Source: Temnothorax longispinosus
Taxonomy: Eukaryota > Arthropoda > Insecta > Hymenoptera > Formicidae
DNA: 64,000 nucleotides
Reading direction: 5' to 3'
NCBI RefSeq assembly: GCF_030848805.1
Contig: NC_092365.1
Span: 7,688,001 to 7,752,000, forward strand
The number at the start of each line of letters is the position of its first letter. Positions within the stretch are counted from its first letter, which is position 1. The notes under the pieces are model-generated. The model searched no databases, was not told where the DNA came from, and saw only the letters and a list, made by a program, of their open reading frames with translations. The position numbers and the translations under genes were made by a program. Below are positions 9,861-21,600 of the stretch, piece by piece.

Positions 9861-11338
9861 GTCCAGTCATTTGGTCGTAAAAGAAGAGGTTACCTGGAAA
9901 GTTTTCCGGGAGTTTTGAAAATTGGTAATTTTATATATTTCGATGTGCTCTTTCCGAATTTCAACTTTGCCACCTCGTATCTTTGCCGCTCGTGCCGCCA
10001 TATTGGAAAAATGACGCCTAAAAGCAGTTTTTTGACAATATCTCCTTTCCGACTCATTCCACGATAAAAACATTGATATACAAAATAAAACTAGAGAAAA
10101 TTTCCTACAATTTATGTAATAACCTTTTTTCCGTAAAATTAATAGTTTTGGCGTACGAGCGCCGTAAAGTGTAGTTCAACACGCGTTTTGGCTTAAAAAC
10201 TCATTTCCACACCACCTTGAGGTAGAGTAAGCGGCGCGTTTTTTTTACCGTGGTATCCCCAGTAGGCCTAGTCCACATGCAATTCACTATTCTAAAATTT
10301 AGCGCATTCTTCTTCGCTTCGCTGTTCTTGATGGACCAGGTGTTGCGAGTTCATCGTCATTAGTACTGATCAAAACGTCACAGACCGAAATTTCTTCCAC
10401 ATCATCCGCGATGGGATTATCATTTTCATCGCAATCCTCTTCGTTCTCGATTTTATCATACGTTTGCTCGAAAATAGTCTCCGTTTCTTCTTCTTCGTCG
10501 CTATCTTGTGATGGAACTTGCGAGTTATCACAGGTACCACTACAATTCGTGCATATAACGGAGCACTAAATAAATAAATAAAAAAGATGTCAAAAAAGAT
10601 GTCAAAAAGCCTGTGAATGCAGAAAGGCTGGGTTAAAGTGCTCAGTTATATGCACGAATTGTAGTGGTACCTGTGATAATTAACTCGCAAGTTCCATCAC
10701 AAGATAGCGATGAAGAGGAAGAAACGGAGACTATTTTCGAGCAAACGTATGATGAATTCGAGAACAAAGAGGATTGCGATGAAACTGATAATCCCATCGC
10801 GGATGATGTGGAAGAAATTTCGGTCTGTGACGTTTCGATCAGTACTAATGACGATGAACTCGCAACACCTGGTCCATCAAGAACAGCGAAGCGAAAAAGA
10901 ATGCGCTAAATTTTAGAATAGTGAATTGCATGTGGACTAGGCCTACTGGGGATACCACGGTAAAAAAAACGCGCCGCTTACTCTACCTCAAGGTGGTGTG
11001 GAAATGAGTTTTTAGGCCAAAACGCGTGTTGAACTACACTTTGCGGCGCTCGTATGCCAAAACTATTAATTTTACGAAAAAAAAGGTTATTACATAAATT
11101 GTAGGAAATTTTCTCTAGTTTTATTTTGTATATAAATGTTTTTATCGTGGAATGAGTCGGAAAGGAGATATTGTCAAAAAACTGCTTTTAGGCGCCATTT
11201 TTCCAATATGGCGGCGCGAGCGGCAAAGATACGAGGTGGCAAAGTTGAAATTCGGAAAGAGCACATCGAAATATATAAAATTACCAATTTTCAAAACTCC
11301 CGGAAAACTTTCCAGGTAAAACTACCAAATGACTGGAC
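9861..11338. repeat. 1.48-kb near-perfect palindrome (arms ~705 bp, loop ~70 bp)
   Basis: The left arm starts GTCCAGTCATTT (9861) and its reverse complement AAATGACTGGAC closes the right arm at about 11338. The arms can be followed base by base to GAGCAC (about 10566) and GTGCTC (about 10638), leaving a loop of ~70 bp. Differences are scattered point changes, a few percent at most. Both arms carry the 3' end of the same coding sequence (see next entry) and the same downstream region with a GCGGCAC/GCGAGCGGCAAAG block. An RNA from either strand would form a long hairpin. Confidence 0.9.
10306..10909. pseudogene. Head-to-head copies of a protein C-terminus inside the palindrome
   Basis: Each arm encodes the same acidic, Ser/Asp/Glu-rich tail (SQDSDEEEE... 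to PGPSRTAKR.RMR and a stop). The minus-strand copy (10569-10306) is open. The plus-strand copy (about 10596-10909) has one TAA just before the acidic part. In the loop the plus copy adds a cysteine-rich motif, CECRKAGLKC..ICTNCSGTC. I have seen similar Cys-rich plus acidic tails on uncharacterised insect transposon-like proteins but cannot name the family. No start or catalytic part is present, so this is a captured 3' end, not a gene. Confidence 0.55.
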
Positions 11339-11405
11339 TATATGTATTTATTAAATATATTCATCCATTTATTCATTCATTTATTTATTTATGAAATTGC
11401 GAAAA

Positions 11406-11646
11406 CCCATAGCTTACATCGAGATCTTTCAAAAACTATATAATAAAGTATATATTTTTTTAATACTTTTCCAGAACAAACCCATATCGAAAAATTAACC
11501 ACGAAAACATTTAGCTTACATCGAGAGCTTTCAAAAACTATATAATAAAGTATATTTTTCTTTAATACTTTTCGAGAAAAAGAAAACGTTGCATGAAAAC
11601 GTTGCAAGAAAACGTTGCATGAAAACGTTGCAAGAAAACGTTGCAG
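11406..11646. repeat. Two nested short tandem repeats
   Basis: A ~95-bp unit containing AGCTTACATCGAGA and TTTCAAAAACTATATAATAA occurs twice (about 11408-11475 and 11512-11575). It is followed by five or so copies of a 12-13-bp unit GAAAACGTTGCA(T/A) at 11583-11646. No coding meaning is seen. Confidence 0.8.
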
Positions 11647-11801
11647 TCGTACCCGCATACCCCCCGAGAAAGACGTAGTTCTACGTCAAAAAGACTGTAT
11701 AAGCTGATAGTTTCACATATTAATCTCATTTTAGTAATCTGTGATTACGAGGCGTTTGAATATTTAAATATATATTTTGGAAGATATATTTAACTGTCGA
11801 A

Positions 11802-12132
11802 ATGGAAGATTTTAATAACGAAGTTTACGAAATATATACAAGTAGTGAAGAATGCAGAAAAAGTAATAATTAATAAATAATAATATAAATAATAATTTAA
11901 TTTTTAGAATAAATAATATTCTTTAAATTATTTAGTTTTGGATGATAATATGGACCAAAAACTTCTTGAAGTATTGTTAAATTACGAAGAAACTGTAACA
12001 TCTATGAAATTGATCATAGATGAAATACTTCAAGAGATCATAAAAGAAAAGGCAAAAAAACGAAAGCTTGGAAACAAAAATAAAAATAATGTTGAAAAAA
12101 ATTTACAAAAAAAAGCAAGAGGAACAGAATAA
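11802..12132 (+). CDS. Putative two-exon microgene (family with 8113-8696)
   Basis: Unrecognised small protein. Exon 1 is 11802-11862 (starts MEDFNNEVYEIYTSS; donor GTAATA), the 73-bp intron ends TTTAG, and exon 2 is 11936-12132. The join is in phase 1 and yields 85 residues: an acidic start, an ILDDNMDQKLLEVLL helix-like segment, then a Lys/Asn-rich basic tail (KAKKRK, QKKARGTE) that could bind nucleic acid or be a nuclear signal. The exon layout, junction phase and LDD motif match the minus-strand gene 3 kb away. Start and acceptor are supported by the open joined frame. It could be a host orphan gene or cargo of a non-autonomous element. Confidence 0.4.
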
Positions 12133-12785
12133 AAGAGAGAGTAAAAAGAAAAAATAGAGAAAATAGAAACGATAAATTTGTTAAAAATTTGTCAAAAATA
12201 AGCTATTGGTAAGTGTTCTTAATTTTAATTAAACGTTTGTGAAAGTTATTTAATTAGATAATAATTAGATATTAATTAGATAATAAAATTATAATAAACG
12301 ATTTTTTAATAAAAAATAGCGAAATGTAATTATCTTAAATTCAATTTAATTATTTTTGACAGTTACATACGAATTATAATAAAATACTATTACAATAGTA
12401 CTATAACAATTAAATAATTATAATTATAAAATATTATTACAATAGTACTATACTATTACAATAGTATATATATTTGTTCGCGTTACATAAATTAATTATA
12501 GATCCAATATCCATTTCTATCTTTGCATTAGCACAAGAGTAATAAAATAAAAATATGGCCACATCATGGCTATCTATTTGAACCTGTTATAACGTCAACT
12601 AACTTATGGAACTTTACACGTTTTATAACATCTTTAGAATGCAAAAAAGGAAAATAAATATCTAATGAAATATAATGAATCACAAAATGTAAGAATGGTG
12701 GTTGCCCATAAGAGACATTGCCAAATCCATCTCGTCTTGGACTTGGGTCTAAGACAATGGGCCAATATCCCCTAATAAATCATTA
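12133..12785. other. AT-rich spacer, no gene seen
   Basis: Contains short ATTATAATA/ATTAC direct repeats (about 12350-12470) and the 3' flank of the minus-strand gene that ends at 12786. No clear AATAAA was found on that strand within 300 bp. Confidence 0.6.
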
Positions 12786-13632
12786 TTATGCGTAATAGTG
12801 ATTTATTACGGGATATTGTCGTGTGTAAATTTTCCTCTCATTGTACATTGCTCCTCTCATTCCCCTTATACTTCCTCTTCCGCGAAATCCTCCTCTTCTG
12901 AGATTTCTTCCAGCTCTCTGCCATCGTTTTGCTATATAACAAACAAATTTATTTTAGAAATTAAGAGCGAGCAAACTCAGCCCAGTCAAAAACGCTAAAA
13001 AATTGACTACCATGTAATTCGAAAATTAGCTGTATTTTAAGATTGATTGTACTTACGTTTTATTTGTTGCGGAATTGTTGAAGCTGCCGTTGCCGGGGTT
13101 GATACAGCTGCCGGTGCCGCTGTTGAGGGAGCTGCCGGTGCGGATGATGGAGCTGCCGGTACCGCTGTTAATGGAGCTGCCGGTGCCGAAGTTGATGGAG
13201 CTATATAACAAAGAAATTTATTTTAGAAAATAAAAAGCGAGCAATCTCGGCCCAGTCCAAAACGCTAAAAGATTGACTACCATGTAATTCGAATAGCTGT
13301 ATTTTAAGATTGATTGTACTTACGTTTTATTTGTTGCGGAATTGTTGAAGCTGCCGGTGCCGGGGTTGATACAGCTGCCGGTGCCGCTGTTGAGGGAGCT
13401 GCCGGTGCGGATGATGGAGCTGCCGGTGCGGATGATGATAGCAATGGCAGTGGCTGAGTTACGGCGGCGAGTTTCCGCCGTAACTCAGCAATCTCCGCCT
13501 TCAATTGTGCAATTCTTATCTGTTCCGCATTTCTATCGGGCATATCTTTATCCTATAAAATGAATAAAAAATTCAGTCGGAGCGAGACCGACACATTAAA
13601 TGTTACAAATATAAATGTATACTTACATTCAT
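12786..13632 (-). CDS. Four-exon gene: coiled coil, Ala/Pro-rich repeats, RGG tail
   Basis: Not a family I recognise. Exons: 13632-13627 (ATG AAT), 13552-13324, 13200-13057, 12931-12786. All donors are GTAAGT and all acceptors read TATAG. The 525 nt are open and give 174 residues. Residues ~7-30 (AEQIRIAQLKAEIAELRRKL) look like a short leucine-rich coiled coil. About 90 residues of SSAPAAP/STAAPAAV repeats follow, and then a basic Arg/Gly tail (RRGGFRGRGSIRGMRG) ending with Tyr/His. RGG boxes typically bind RNA. Exon 3 (144 nt, phase 1-1) is a duplicate of the 3' half of exon 2 together with its intron, so the repeat region can lengthen without a frameshift. It might be host-encoded or an element cargo. 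No transcript evidence is available here. Confidence 0.6.
12966..13345 (-). repeat. ~265-bp tandem duplication containing an exon and intron
   Basis: The block GCGAGCAA..CAGCCCAGTC..AACGCTAAAA..ATTGACTACCATG through the shared donor and exon end occurs at 12966-13085 and again at 13228-13345 with few differences. The duplication created exon 3 of the gene above and its flanking intron. Confidence 0.85.
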
Positions 13633-13639
13633 TATATTG

Positions 13640-13955
13640 AAGCAAAAAAATTCGCCGATTGAAAGATGCGGACTTTTCCTCTTCGTATTTTTCGCGATAG
13701 TAGATAGTTTTTTATTTTTCACGGCAATATGCACAACTTCCCTTCTTATAAAATCGATAGTACGTATTATCCATATACGATTATCGAACTAGGATTATCG
13801 ACTGAAATATGGTATTATCGTGATCTATTTGGTTAATGGTTGTGGATGCGTAATCTTCTATATCTTATGCGGATATCTTCTATATCTTATATGAAAAATT
13901 CCATATAGTCTTGTAAACTTTAAACTGTATTTTTTTAAAGAATATATTTTATGAC
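13640..13955. promoter_or_regulatory. Likely upstream region of the minus-strand gene
   Basis: On the minus strand, the ~200 bp before the ATG at 13632 hold ATCGATAGT-type words (about 13752-13762) similar to insect DREF sites, a TATGGATAATACG stretch, and a moderately purine-rich 5' leader. No TATA box in good position was found. This is inference from motifs only. Confidence 0.25.
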
Positions 13956-13960
13956 ATCGA

Positions 13961-14525
13961 ATTTGGCAGAGTAATTGATGTCCTACAAGGACACAAAGAT
14001 GTTGTGTCGAGTAAAGTTCTACTCATCGAGTGATTATATCTGGATCGTGGAATTGCACTGCAAAAAATTTGGCAGAGTAATTGATGTCCTGCAAGGACAC
14101 GAAGCTGTTGTGTCGTGTCTAGTGTAGAGTTCTACTTATCGAGTGATTATATCTGGATCGTGGGATTGCACTGCAAAAGTTTGGCTTGAATACACTTCTT
14201 AAAAATTATTAATATATCGAGGTAAAGTATCGATTTATATGTTATTGTAGTGCAAAAAATATATAAATTGAATAAATTCTTGTACTAATTACAGAGACGT
14301 ACCTATGTTGATATCTGGTACAAAAGATGGCGAATTTCAAAAATTATTAATATATCGAGGTAAAGTATCGCTTTTATATGTTATTGTAGTGCAATAAATA
14401 TATAAATTGAATAAATTCTTGTACTGATTACAGAGACGTATGTTGATATCTGGTACAGAAGATGGCGAATTGTGTTTATGGAGTATGAATAATTACAATT
14501 TACAATCTACTATTAAAGGTAAATA
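13961..14525 (+). pseudogene. Duplicated WD40-repeat exons, broken by stops
   Basis: Two tandem copies (13961-14066, 14067-14177) read as one WD40 blade: GRVIDVLQGHE.VVS, then after a stop or frameshift ISGSWDCTAKVW. Two further copies (about 14198-14335, 14337-14520) carry an acceptor-like ATTACAG and then MLISGTEDGELCLWSMNN, another blade, ending at a donor-like AAAG/GTAAAT. GH..WD spacing and the SGS.D and SG..DG turns are characteristic. The GRVIDVLQGH wording recalls BEACH-domain proteins (neurobeachin class), but this is a guess. Stops in each copy and the local duplication argue for a dead partial gene copy, with the intact parent elsewhere. Confidence 0.55.
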
Positions 14526-14885
14526 TTTTTTTTCTTCAAGCTATCTTTAAAAATGTAAAAAAAATGGTCATGTTAAATAGTAATATGCACATAGACAAAA
14601 AAATTGCAATAAGATATAAATTTACGCAAATTTTACATCTTTATTTATTTAATCATTTGTAGACTTCAGTTATAAAACGAAAATAAGGATACTATTATTT
14701 ATTAATATTTATTAATATCTGTTGATTGTTTGTTGTCTAAAGGCCATACATGCAGAGTAAACGTTCGATATATATAAAAATATATTTTTTAAATTTGGTT
14801 AATTAGAGCCAACTTTATATGCAATCAAAGGTTCATATATTTCGTCGTTAAAAAAATATATGTAAAGTCTTCATCGATGTGACCC

Positions 14886-15435
14886 CTGCTAAAAATTTTA
14901 CAGAGGGTCAAAGATAAAAAAAAACAGTTTTTCGCGAATATTTTTTTATTTATTCAGTCCTATTACAAAATTTGTAGCTTATAAAATTCTCTACAAAAAA
15001 ATGTTCTATAAGTTTTTTTTGTAAAAAGAATACTTTTCACGTAATAAATTTTGCAAGATATACGCTGCACGGTACGGAGCGCGCTGACAGACGTCAATTA
15101 AATTGAAGCGTCGCACGCGCGTACAAAAAATATCATATCTTTTGAACGAATCATCGTACAGAAATGATCAAAAAATCGTTGAAAAGCAGAAACTTTCAGC
15201 TTCTTAATGCAATTTTGTTCGTTATTCTATGATAATTTTTGAAAATTCGATGGTTTTAACAAATTGTTACATGCATTTTTTGCCTTTTTTTCATTTAATT
15301 TTGTAGAGAATTTTATAAGCTACAAATTTTGTAAAACCATTTTTTCCGTAGGACTAATAAATAAAGAGATATTCGCGAAAAACTGTTTTTCTTTACTTTT
15401 AACTCTCTATAAAATTTTTAGCAAAGGTTACAATA
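14886..15435. repeat. Foldback/MITE-like element
   Basis: Arms 14886-15000 and 15302-15435 are inverted copies (GCTAAAAATTTTA, TTCGCGAA(A/T)A, ACAAAATTTGTAGCTTATAA shared), separated by ~300 bp that includes a GC-rich core with GGAGCGCGCTGACAGACG. No ORF. A target duplication could not be assigned. Confidence 0.6.
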
Positions 15436-15744
15436 ATTAAATACCATAAAAATTTGGATACCAATAATTAAATTGAAACAAGGGCTACAAGAATATGCAA
15501 TAAAAAATGTGGAAATCTATTTAAGAAAATATTAATAATCTGATTTTGAAAAGATTTTGAATTCTCTGATAAATGTCAAAAAATGAGCAGATATTTTTCA
15601 AACAATTAACTAATAGTATCTATGTTTTAGAAATCATAAAGAATTAGATTATAATGTATAGATAAATATTCTTATACATATACATTTAATGTTTTCTAAT
15701 AATTTATTTTTTATTGTGATTTCAAAATTTGAAAAAGTTATAGC

Positions 15745-15900
15745 AAAAAAATTCCAAAATTTTTTTAAAAAGAACTTTTTTACCGATCATTGCCAAATTC
15801 AATACCAACCTTCCTTAAATAATACTCTATCAATTAAAAAAAATTCAGCCCGTTATCTCAAAATTTGCAAAAGTTGTAGCAAACACGATTGATTAGAGCC
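15745..15900 (+). repeat. Another copy of the 6.3-7.7 kb sub-repeat
   Basis: Shares TTTTTTTAAAAAGAAC, CCGATCATTGCC, AATTCAATACCAACCTTCCTT and ACTCTATCAATTAAA in order with the tandem array, about 85-90% similar by eye. Confidence 0.65.
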
Positions 15901-16496
15901 AACTTAAATTAGTTTCTGTGAGTTTGGTAATTTTTATATATAAAGAACTATGAGTTTGACAAAATAAAAAATCTTTCTCTCACTTTGTGGGCCTGTCACG
16001 TGCACAAAAAAAAACTGCAAAAATTTTCAATTTCCTAACGTAAAAACTTGGTTTTCATTGCAAAAAATTTTTTTTTTAATTGAATTCTCGCGGATTGAAT
16101 AAGAAATGAACATTTTGACTTTGATTGCTCATATTGTACTTTTCTCTGTAATATTTCTTTCTTTCTCTTTGCATTTAAGCATTAAAAAAAAATTAATATA
16201 TATTTGTTTTAGGTTATTCTCATAGCGACCTGCAGAAGTAAGTCTCTGTTTCTTTCTCTCTTTGTACTTCTCTTTATACTTTCCTCTGTACTTCTGTCTG
16301 TACTTCTCTTTGTACTTTTCTCTGTAATATTTCTTTCTTTCTCTTTCCCTCTCTCTTTCTATTTCACTTACTTTTAGATATATTGGAACTTTGTACTTCT
16401 CTCTATACTTTTCTATTGTACTTTTCTCTGTAATATTTCTTTCTTTCTCTTTCCCTTTGTCTTTCTATTTCATTTACTTTTAGATATATTCATATA

Positions 16497-16717
16497 CAGA
16501 AGGCTGCTCTGCGCCTGTAAAAATTGGCTGCTTTGCGACCTTAGAAGGCTGCTCTGCGCCTGTAAAAATCGGCTGTTTTGCGCCCTTAGAAGGCTGCTTT
16601 GCGCCCTTAGAAGGCTGCTCTGCGCCTGTAAAAATCGGCTGCTTTGCGCCTTTAGAAGGCTGCTTTGCGCCCTTAGAAGGCTGCTCTGCGCCTGTAAAAA
16701 TCGGCTGCTTTGCGCAA
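16497..16717. repeat. ~22/66-bp subterminal tandem repeat
   Basis: Alternating modules AAGGCTGCT(C/T)TGCGCC, TGTAAAAATCGGCTG and CTTAG repeat about ten times. Internal minisatellites near the termini are known from DINE/Helentron-type elements. Confidence 0.85.
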
Positions 16718-16837
16718 GGCGAACTAGCATAAGAAAAAAAAATATTTGGTAAAAAAAACAACTAAAAAATTTTTAACTATTAAAATGCCAAAATTAAAAA
16801 AAAAAGTGTAAATTCAAAAAATAATGACAATAAACTT

Positions 16838-18696
16838 TTGATGCGTAAATTACGATCTGATAAAGAATATAAAGAAAAAGAACAAAAGACAAACATGAAA
16901 CGTAAACGTGAATATGATTGTTTTTCGACTGATAAAGACAATACGCAAAATGTTATTGATAAAAAAATAACAAATGACAGTGATATAAAGAATGATGAAA
17001 TTGAAAATATGATAAAAGAAAATATACAACAACAAAGTAAAGAAAGAGGAAAAGCAGTAGAATGCATAAAAAGAATACGAATAGATCCTTTGTCATACAA
17101 GGAAACCAAAAGACAAAAAAACAGACAACGCATGACGCAAATACGTCAAGAACCTATGTATAAAAAGAAAGAAAGAGACTGGAATCAGCAAAGAATAATA
17201 AATAAACGTCAAAATCAAGTGTTTAAAGAAGCAGAGAGAGACAAAAATTTACAAAGAATGAAAGTCATTCGAAAAGAACAATTATATAAAGAATCGGAGA
17301 AGGAAAAAAATGTAAAAAGAATGAAAGTCATTCGAAAAGAACAATTATATAAAGAATTAGAGAAGGAGAAAAATGTAGAAAGAATGAAAGTCATTCGAAA
17401 AGAACAATTATATAAAGAATCGGAGAAGGAGAAAAATGTAGAAAGAATAAAAGTCATTCGAAAAGAACAATTATATAAAGAATCGGAAAGGGAGAAAAAT
17501 GTAGAAAGAATGAAAGTTAAAAGAAAAGATACAAGTTACCAGATAAATGAGCAAATAAAAAATAGAGATAGAATACAAGTTTTGCGCACGTTACGGGAAG
17601 ATCTTAACTACAACGCAAATGAAAGAATTTTTGATATTGAACGTAAAAGATTGTTAAGATTAGATGATTTTTTCAAACATAGAGAAAACTACAGCAATTC
17701 TGTTCGGAACAAAATAAATAGTGGCATTAAAGATAATGAATATTATCATAATGTATTGATAATGAAATTTAAAAAAAAAACAAAATTTGGACCAGATATA
17801 GTATGTGTTGTGAAAATTTGTTTTTTTTTTAATCTGTAAAGCATTTTAGTATTACCAAAATACGAAATAAGTTGATTGGCACAAGGATGGATATTGATGA
17901 ATTCATTAATAAAATTATCAATAACTCATCGGAATATATTTGTAAGACTTGTAAAAGATATATCACATTAGGACAGCTTCCAAAAACAACAGCAAACGAA
18001 GATTTAAGGTTCAATAATGTGCCAAAGGTCGTAACAGATTTGACAGCGGTTGAAGAAAGAATGGTATCACCATATATACCATTCATGCAAATAAAAGCAT
18101 TACAACCGTTTGCTATTAACCCACAATTATCATTAAAAGGAAGTATTGTGAATATTCCGGTTGAAATCAATGAGATGATAAATATTTTACCTAGAAGTTT
18201 TGACGAAATGTCGACTATACAGATAAAGCTAAAAAGGAACCTGGAACACAAGTCTGATTATATGTATGAAACCATACAACCAGCTAAAATTTGTGAAGCT
18301 TTGGAATATTTACAATATACTCCTTTGTATATAAAAAACAATATAAAAATTGACGATGAATTCTTTAAAAAATATAACAAAAATTTTAATGCAGAGTTGA
18401 ATTTTATTGTAGATAATAATGATAAGTGCCATAGTTGCACGAATACAACAAATCGATTAAAATTAGAAAAACACAACGATAATTCAGATTCTGAAGAATC
18501 GGTTTCTTTCGAACCAATTGACGAAGTTCTCATTATAGATAGGAATAAAGAAATATCTGAAAATATAGCAATTATAGCACCGGGACAAAACAAATTTCCA
18601 GTACCTTGGCATTTAACGGAAAATATTGATGAATTATGCTTTCCAAAAATTTATGGAGGAGAAATTTTGGATAAAAAAAAAATTGTCATACTCTGA
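16838..18696 (+). pseudogene. Helitron first part: charged repeat region and DUF6570-like domain
   Basis: Two frames joined across a T12 run at about 17819-17830. The first (16838-17839) is Lys/Glu/Arg-rich with a 23-residue unit (RMKVIRKEQLYKESEKEKN) repeated about six times at 17220-17520, ending FGPDIVC. The second (from about 17836, VKHFSITKIRNKLIG) contains CKTCKRYI..GQLP, a run of hydrophobic short motifs and QPFAINPQLSLKGSIVNIP, the pattern of the DUF6570 domain that precedes Rep in many animal Helitrons. It ends at 18696, where an A9 run (about 18673-18681) shifts the frame relative to the Rep part. Without the two homopolymer shifts this would be the N-terminal third of the transposase. 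Confidence 0.6.
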
Positions 18697-21600
18697 AAGA
18701 ATTAAATTTGAAGTTAGACATAGAGACAGAAGATCGTGTCAACCTACAAGGATTTTATTTATGGCTAAACAAAAATTGGAAAGATCAGTAATGTCAAATT
18801 TAAATATTTGCTTAAGGAGAGTGAAGAGAAATGAAAACTTAACTGCTAAAAAAATTAAAGATCAGAATTTTTTAAATGATTCTATCCGTCATGACGATGG
18901 ATATAGATTTTTGAAACAAGTGAGGTCGTCACCATCATATTGGGAAAGCAAGAAGAAGCATTTACTTGGCATGATTAGACAATGTGGAGTTCCAACATTG
19001 TTTATTACCTTTTCTGCATGTGAACACAAAAATCCTGATTTATTAAAAATTTTATACAAATTACAAGAAAATATAAACATCAGCATTCATGATGCTATAA
19101 ATTTGGATATGGCAGAGAAAACTAAGTTGATCAGAGAAGATCCGGTAACGTGTGTACGATATATAGAAGAAAGATTTAATCAGATTATGACGATATTGCA
19201 AAATGAACATGGTCCATTTGGAGAAAATTACGTTGTTGATTATTTTCAGAGAAGAGAATTCCAAGCTAGAGGATCAGTTCATACGCATAATCTTTTATAT
19301 TGCAAAAATGCTCCAATTTATAATGAAGAAAATGATAACGAAAATGAAAAGTTAATAAAGTGGATTAATAAAATTATTACTTGTCACTACGACGATAAAA
19401 ATCCATTAATACGTTTGCAGATACATCGACATAAGCCGACATGTTACAAAGGTAGAAGAAATAAATATTTGTGTAGGTTTAACTTTCCGATGTTTGTTAT
19501 GAAAAATACGTTGATTCTTAAACCCTTAGAAGAAAAGGAGAAGACTAAAAATTACAAATCAAATGTAAAAAAAATTAAAGAGATAATGCAAGAATTTTTT
19601 AAAAAATATATACTAATTTCTTTCGAGGAAATGTTGGAACGTTTAGAAATGACTGAGAGAGATTACATTCATGCAATCAGAAGCACTTTATCAAGAACTA
19701 AGATTTTCTTAAAAAGACAAAGCAACGAAGTTGCAATTAATGCATACAACAAAATAATATTAACACTTCTCGAATCAAATATGGATATACAATTTGTATT
19801 AGATCCATATAGTTGTGCTTCGTATATGATTAATTATGTTACAAAAGTCGATGCAGGCCTATCACGATTATTAAGAGAGGCATCAAAAGATTTGGAAAAT
19901 GGAAATTTAGATATTAGACGAAAGTTTAGAAAGATTGCTAACATTTTCATAAATGGTAATACTATGTCTGCACAAGAAGCAGTTTATCACGTTCTCGGTC
20001 TACCACTTTCATTGTGTAGTAGAGCTGTTATTTATATTAACACTTCTCCGCAAAAAGAGCGTGTACGAATGTTAAAAAACCAAAAACATTTAAAAAAAAT
20101 TAGCGAGGATTCAACGGATATCTATTACAAAAACATTATCGAAAAGTACGAGAATCGAAATTATTCTAAATATTCTGAGGTTTGTCTTGCAGATTTTGTG
20201 GCGAACTTAGAACATAAAAATTATAAAAATGAAAGTGATAGCGATGATGATTATAGTGAAGACGGTAAAATTAAACAACGAAATAAATTGAAAATTATTA
20301 GATTTAATCGATATAAATTGCAACAAGATCGATACAATTATTTCAGAGAACAGGTTTTATTATTTTTACCATGGAAAAATGAATTAAACGATGTGGAGAC
20401 ACAAGATTGTGAGCAAATTTACATAGAAAATATTCAAAAAATAGAAGAGAATAGAAAGAAATACTCAGTTATAGGTGATGCAGAAATTAACGATGCATTA
20501 GATCAAGCACAAAAAGATCAGCAAGATATTGAAGATGAAGAAGTAGAATCTTTTATAAAAACAAATGTAGAAAAGGAGCAAGAGGTAGATATATTTACTC
20601 AAACTGGTATTGCAGATGGCTTAAATAAAAATAAAAGGAAAATAAGTAGTCCATCTAAAGTTACAAAAGAAGAAATGATGAATATACTTCGCGAATTAAA
20701 TGATAAACAACGAGAAATTACAATGCATGTTTTACATTGTTTCAAGACTGGAAAGTTACCAATTAGACTATTTTTAAGCGGATCTGCTGGTGTGGGAAAA
20801 AGCACTGTGATTAATGCGATTTATCAGGTATTGCTGAATTACTTTGATGATATGCCTGGTGAAAATAATAATAAAATGAAAGTATTATTATGTGCACCCT
20901 CTGGCAAAGCAGCATTTTTAATAGGTGGAACAACGTTGCACACAAGTTTTGCTTTGCCAGTAACACAATACGGAGGACAAATGCCAGAATTGTCAGAAGA
21001 TGTGGCTAATACTATACGAGAAAATTTATTTGAATTAAAATTATTAATTATAGATGAAATATCGATGGTAGGTAGTACGATGTTTAGTCGAATTGATACA
21101 CGATTAAGACAAATAATGGGTCGAGACAGAAGCTTTGGTGGGGTTTCTGTTTTGATGGTAGGAGATCTTTATCAATTACCACCAGTTATGGATACTTCGA
21201 TATATCTCCCACCTAAATCAAGCATGTTAAGCGTTTTTGCAGAAAATGTATTATGGAGCGAATTTGAATTATTTGAATTAACGGAAATAATGAGACAAAA
21301 AGAAGATAAAAATTTTATTGAAGCACTTAACAATCTTGCGAGAGGAACAATGTCTGAAAACAATATTGATCTAATAAGATCAAGAGAAACGACAGAAGAT
21401 AACATCCCTATAGACGCCGTAAGGTTATATGCTGACAATCGTTCGGTGGATATTTATAATAAATTGAAGATAGATTTAAAAGATGGAATCGCTTATGAAT
21501 TTAAAGCAATAGACTCAATTTTAGGAAAAGTAAATAGTAAAACGAGAAATAAACTGCTAACATCATTAAAAAATAAAAAAAGAACAGAATGCAGTGGTTT

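Noticed and set aside
11136..11354. 72-residue ORF with a near-identical minus-strand partner at 9867-10073
   Set aside because: The partner is simply the mirror arm of the palindrome. The sequence lies in what looks like 3' UTR of the captured gene end, and similarity between arms is not evidence of coding.
12133..12470. ATTATAATA-type repeats as a centromeric satellite
   Set aside because: Only a few short irregular copies; ordinary AT-rich low complexity.
16470..16761. Two overlapping ~90-residue minus-strand repeat proteins (AKQP / RAQSS)
   Set aside because: They are two frames of the same Helitron subterminal minisatellite.
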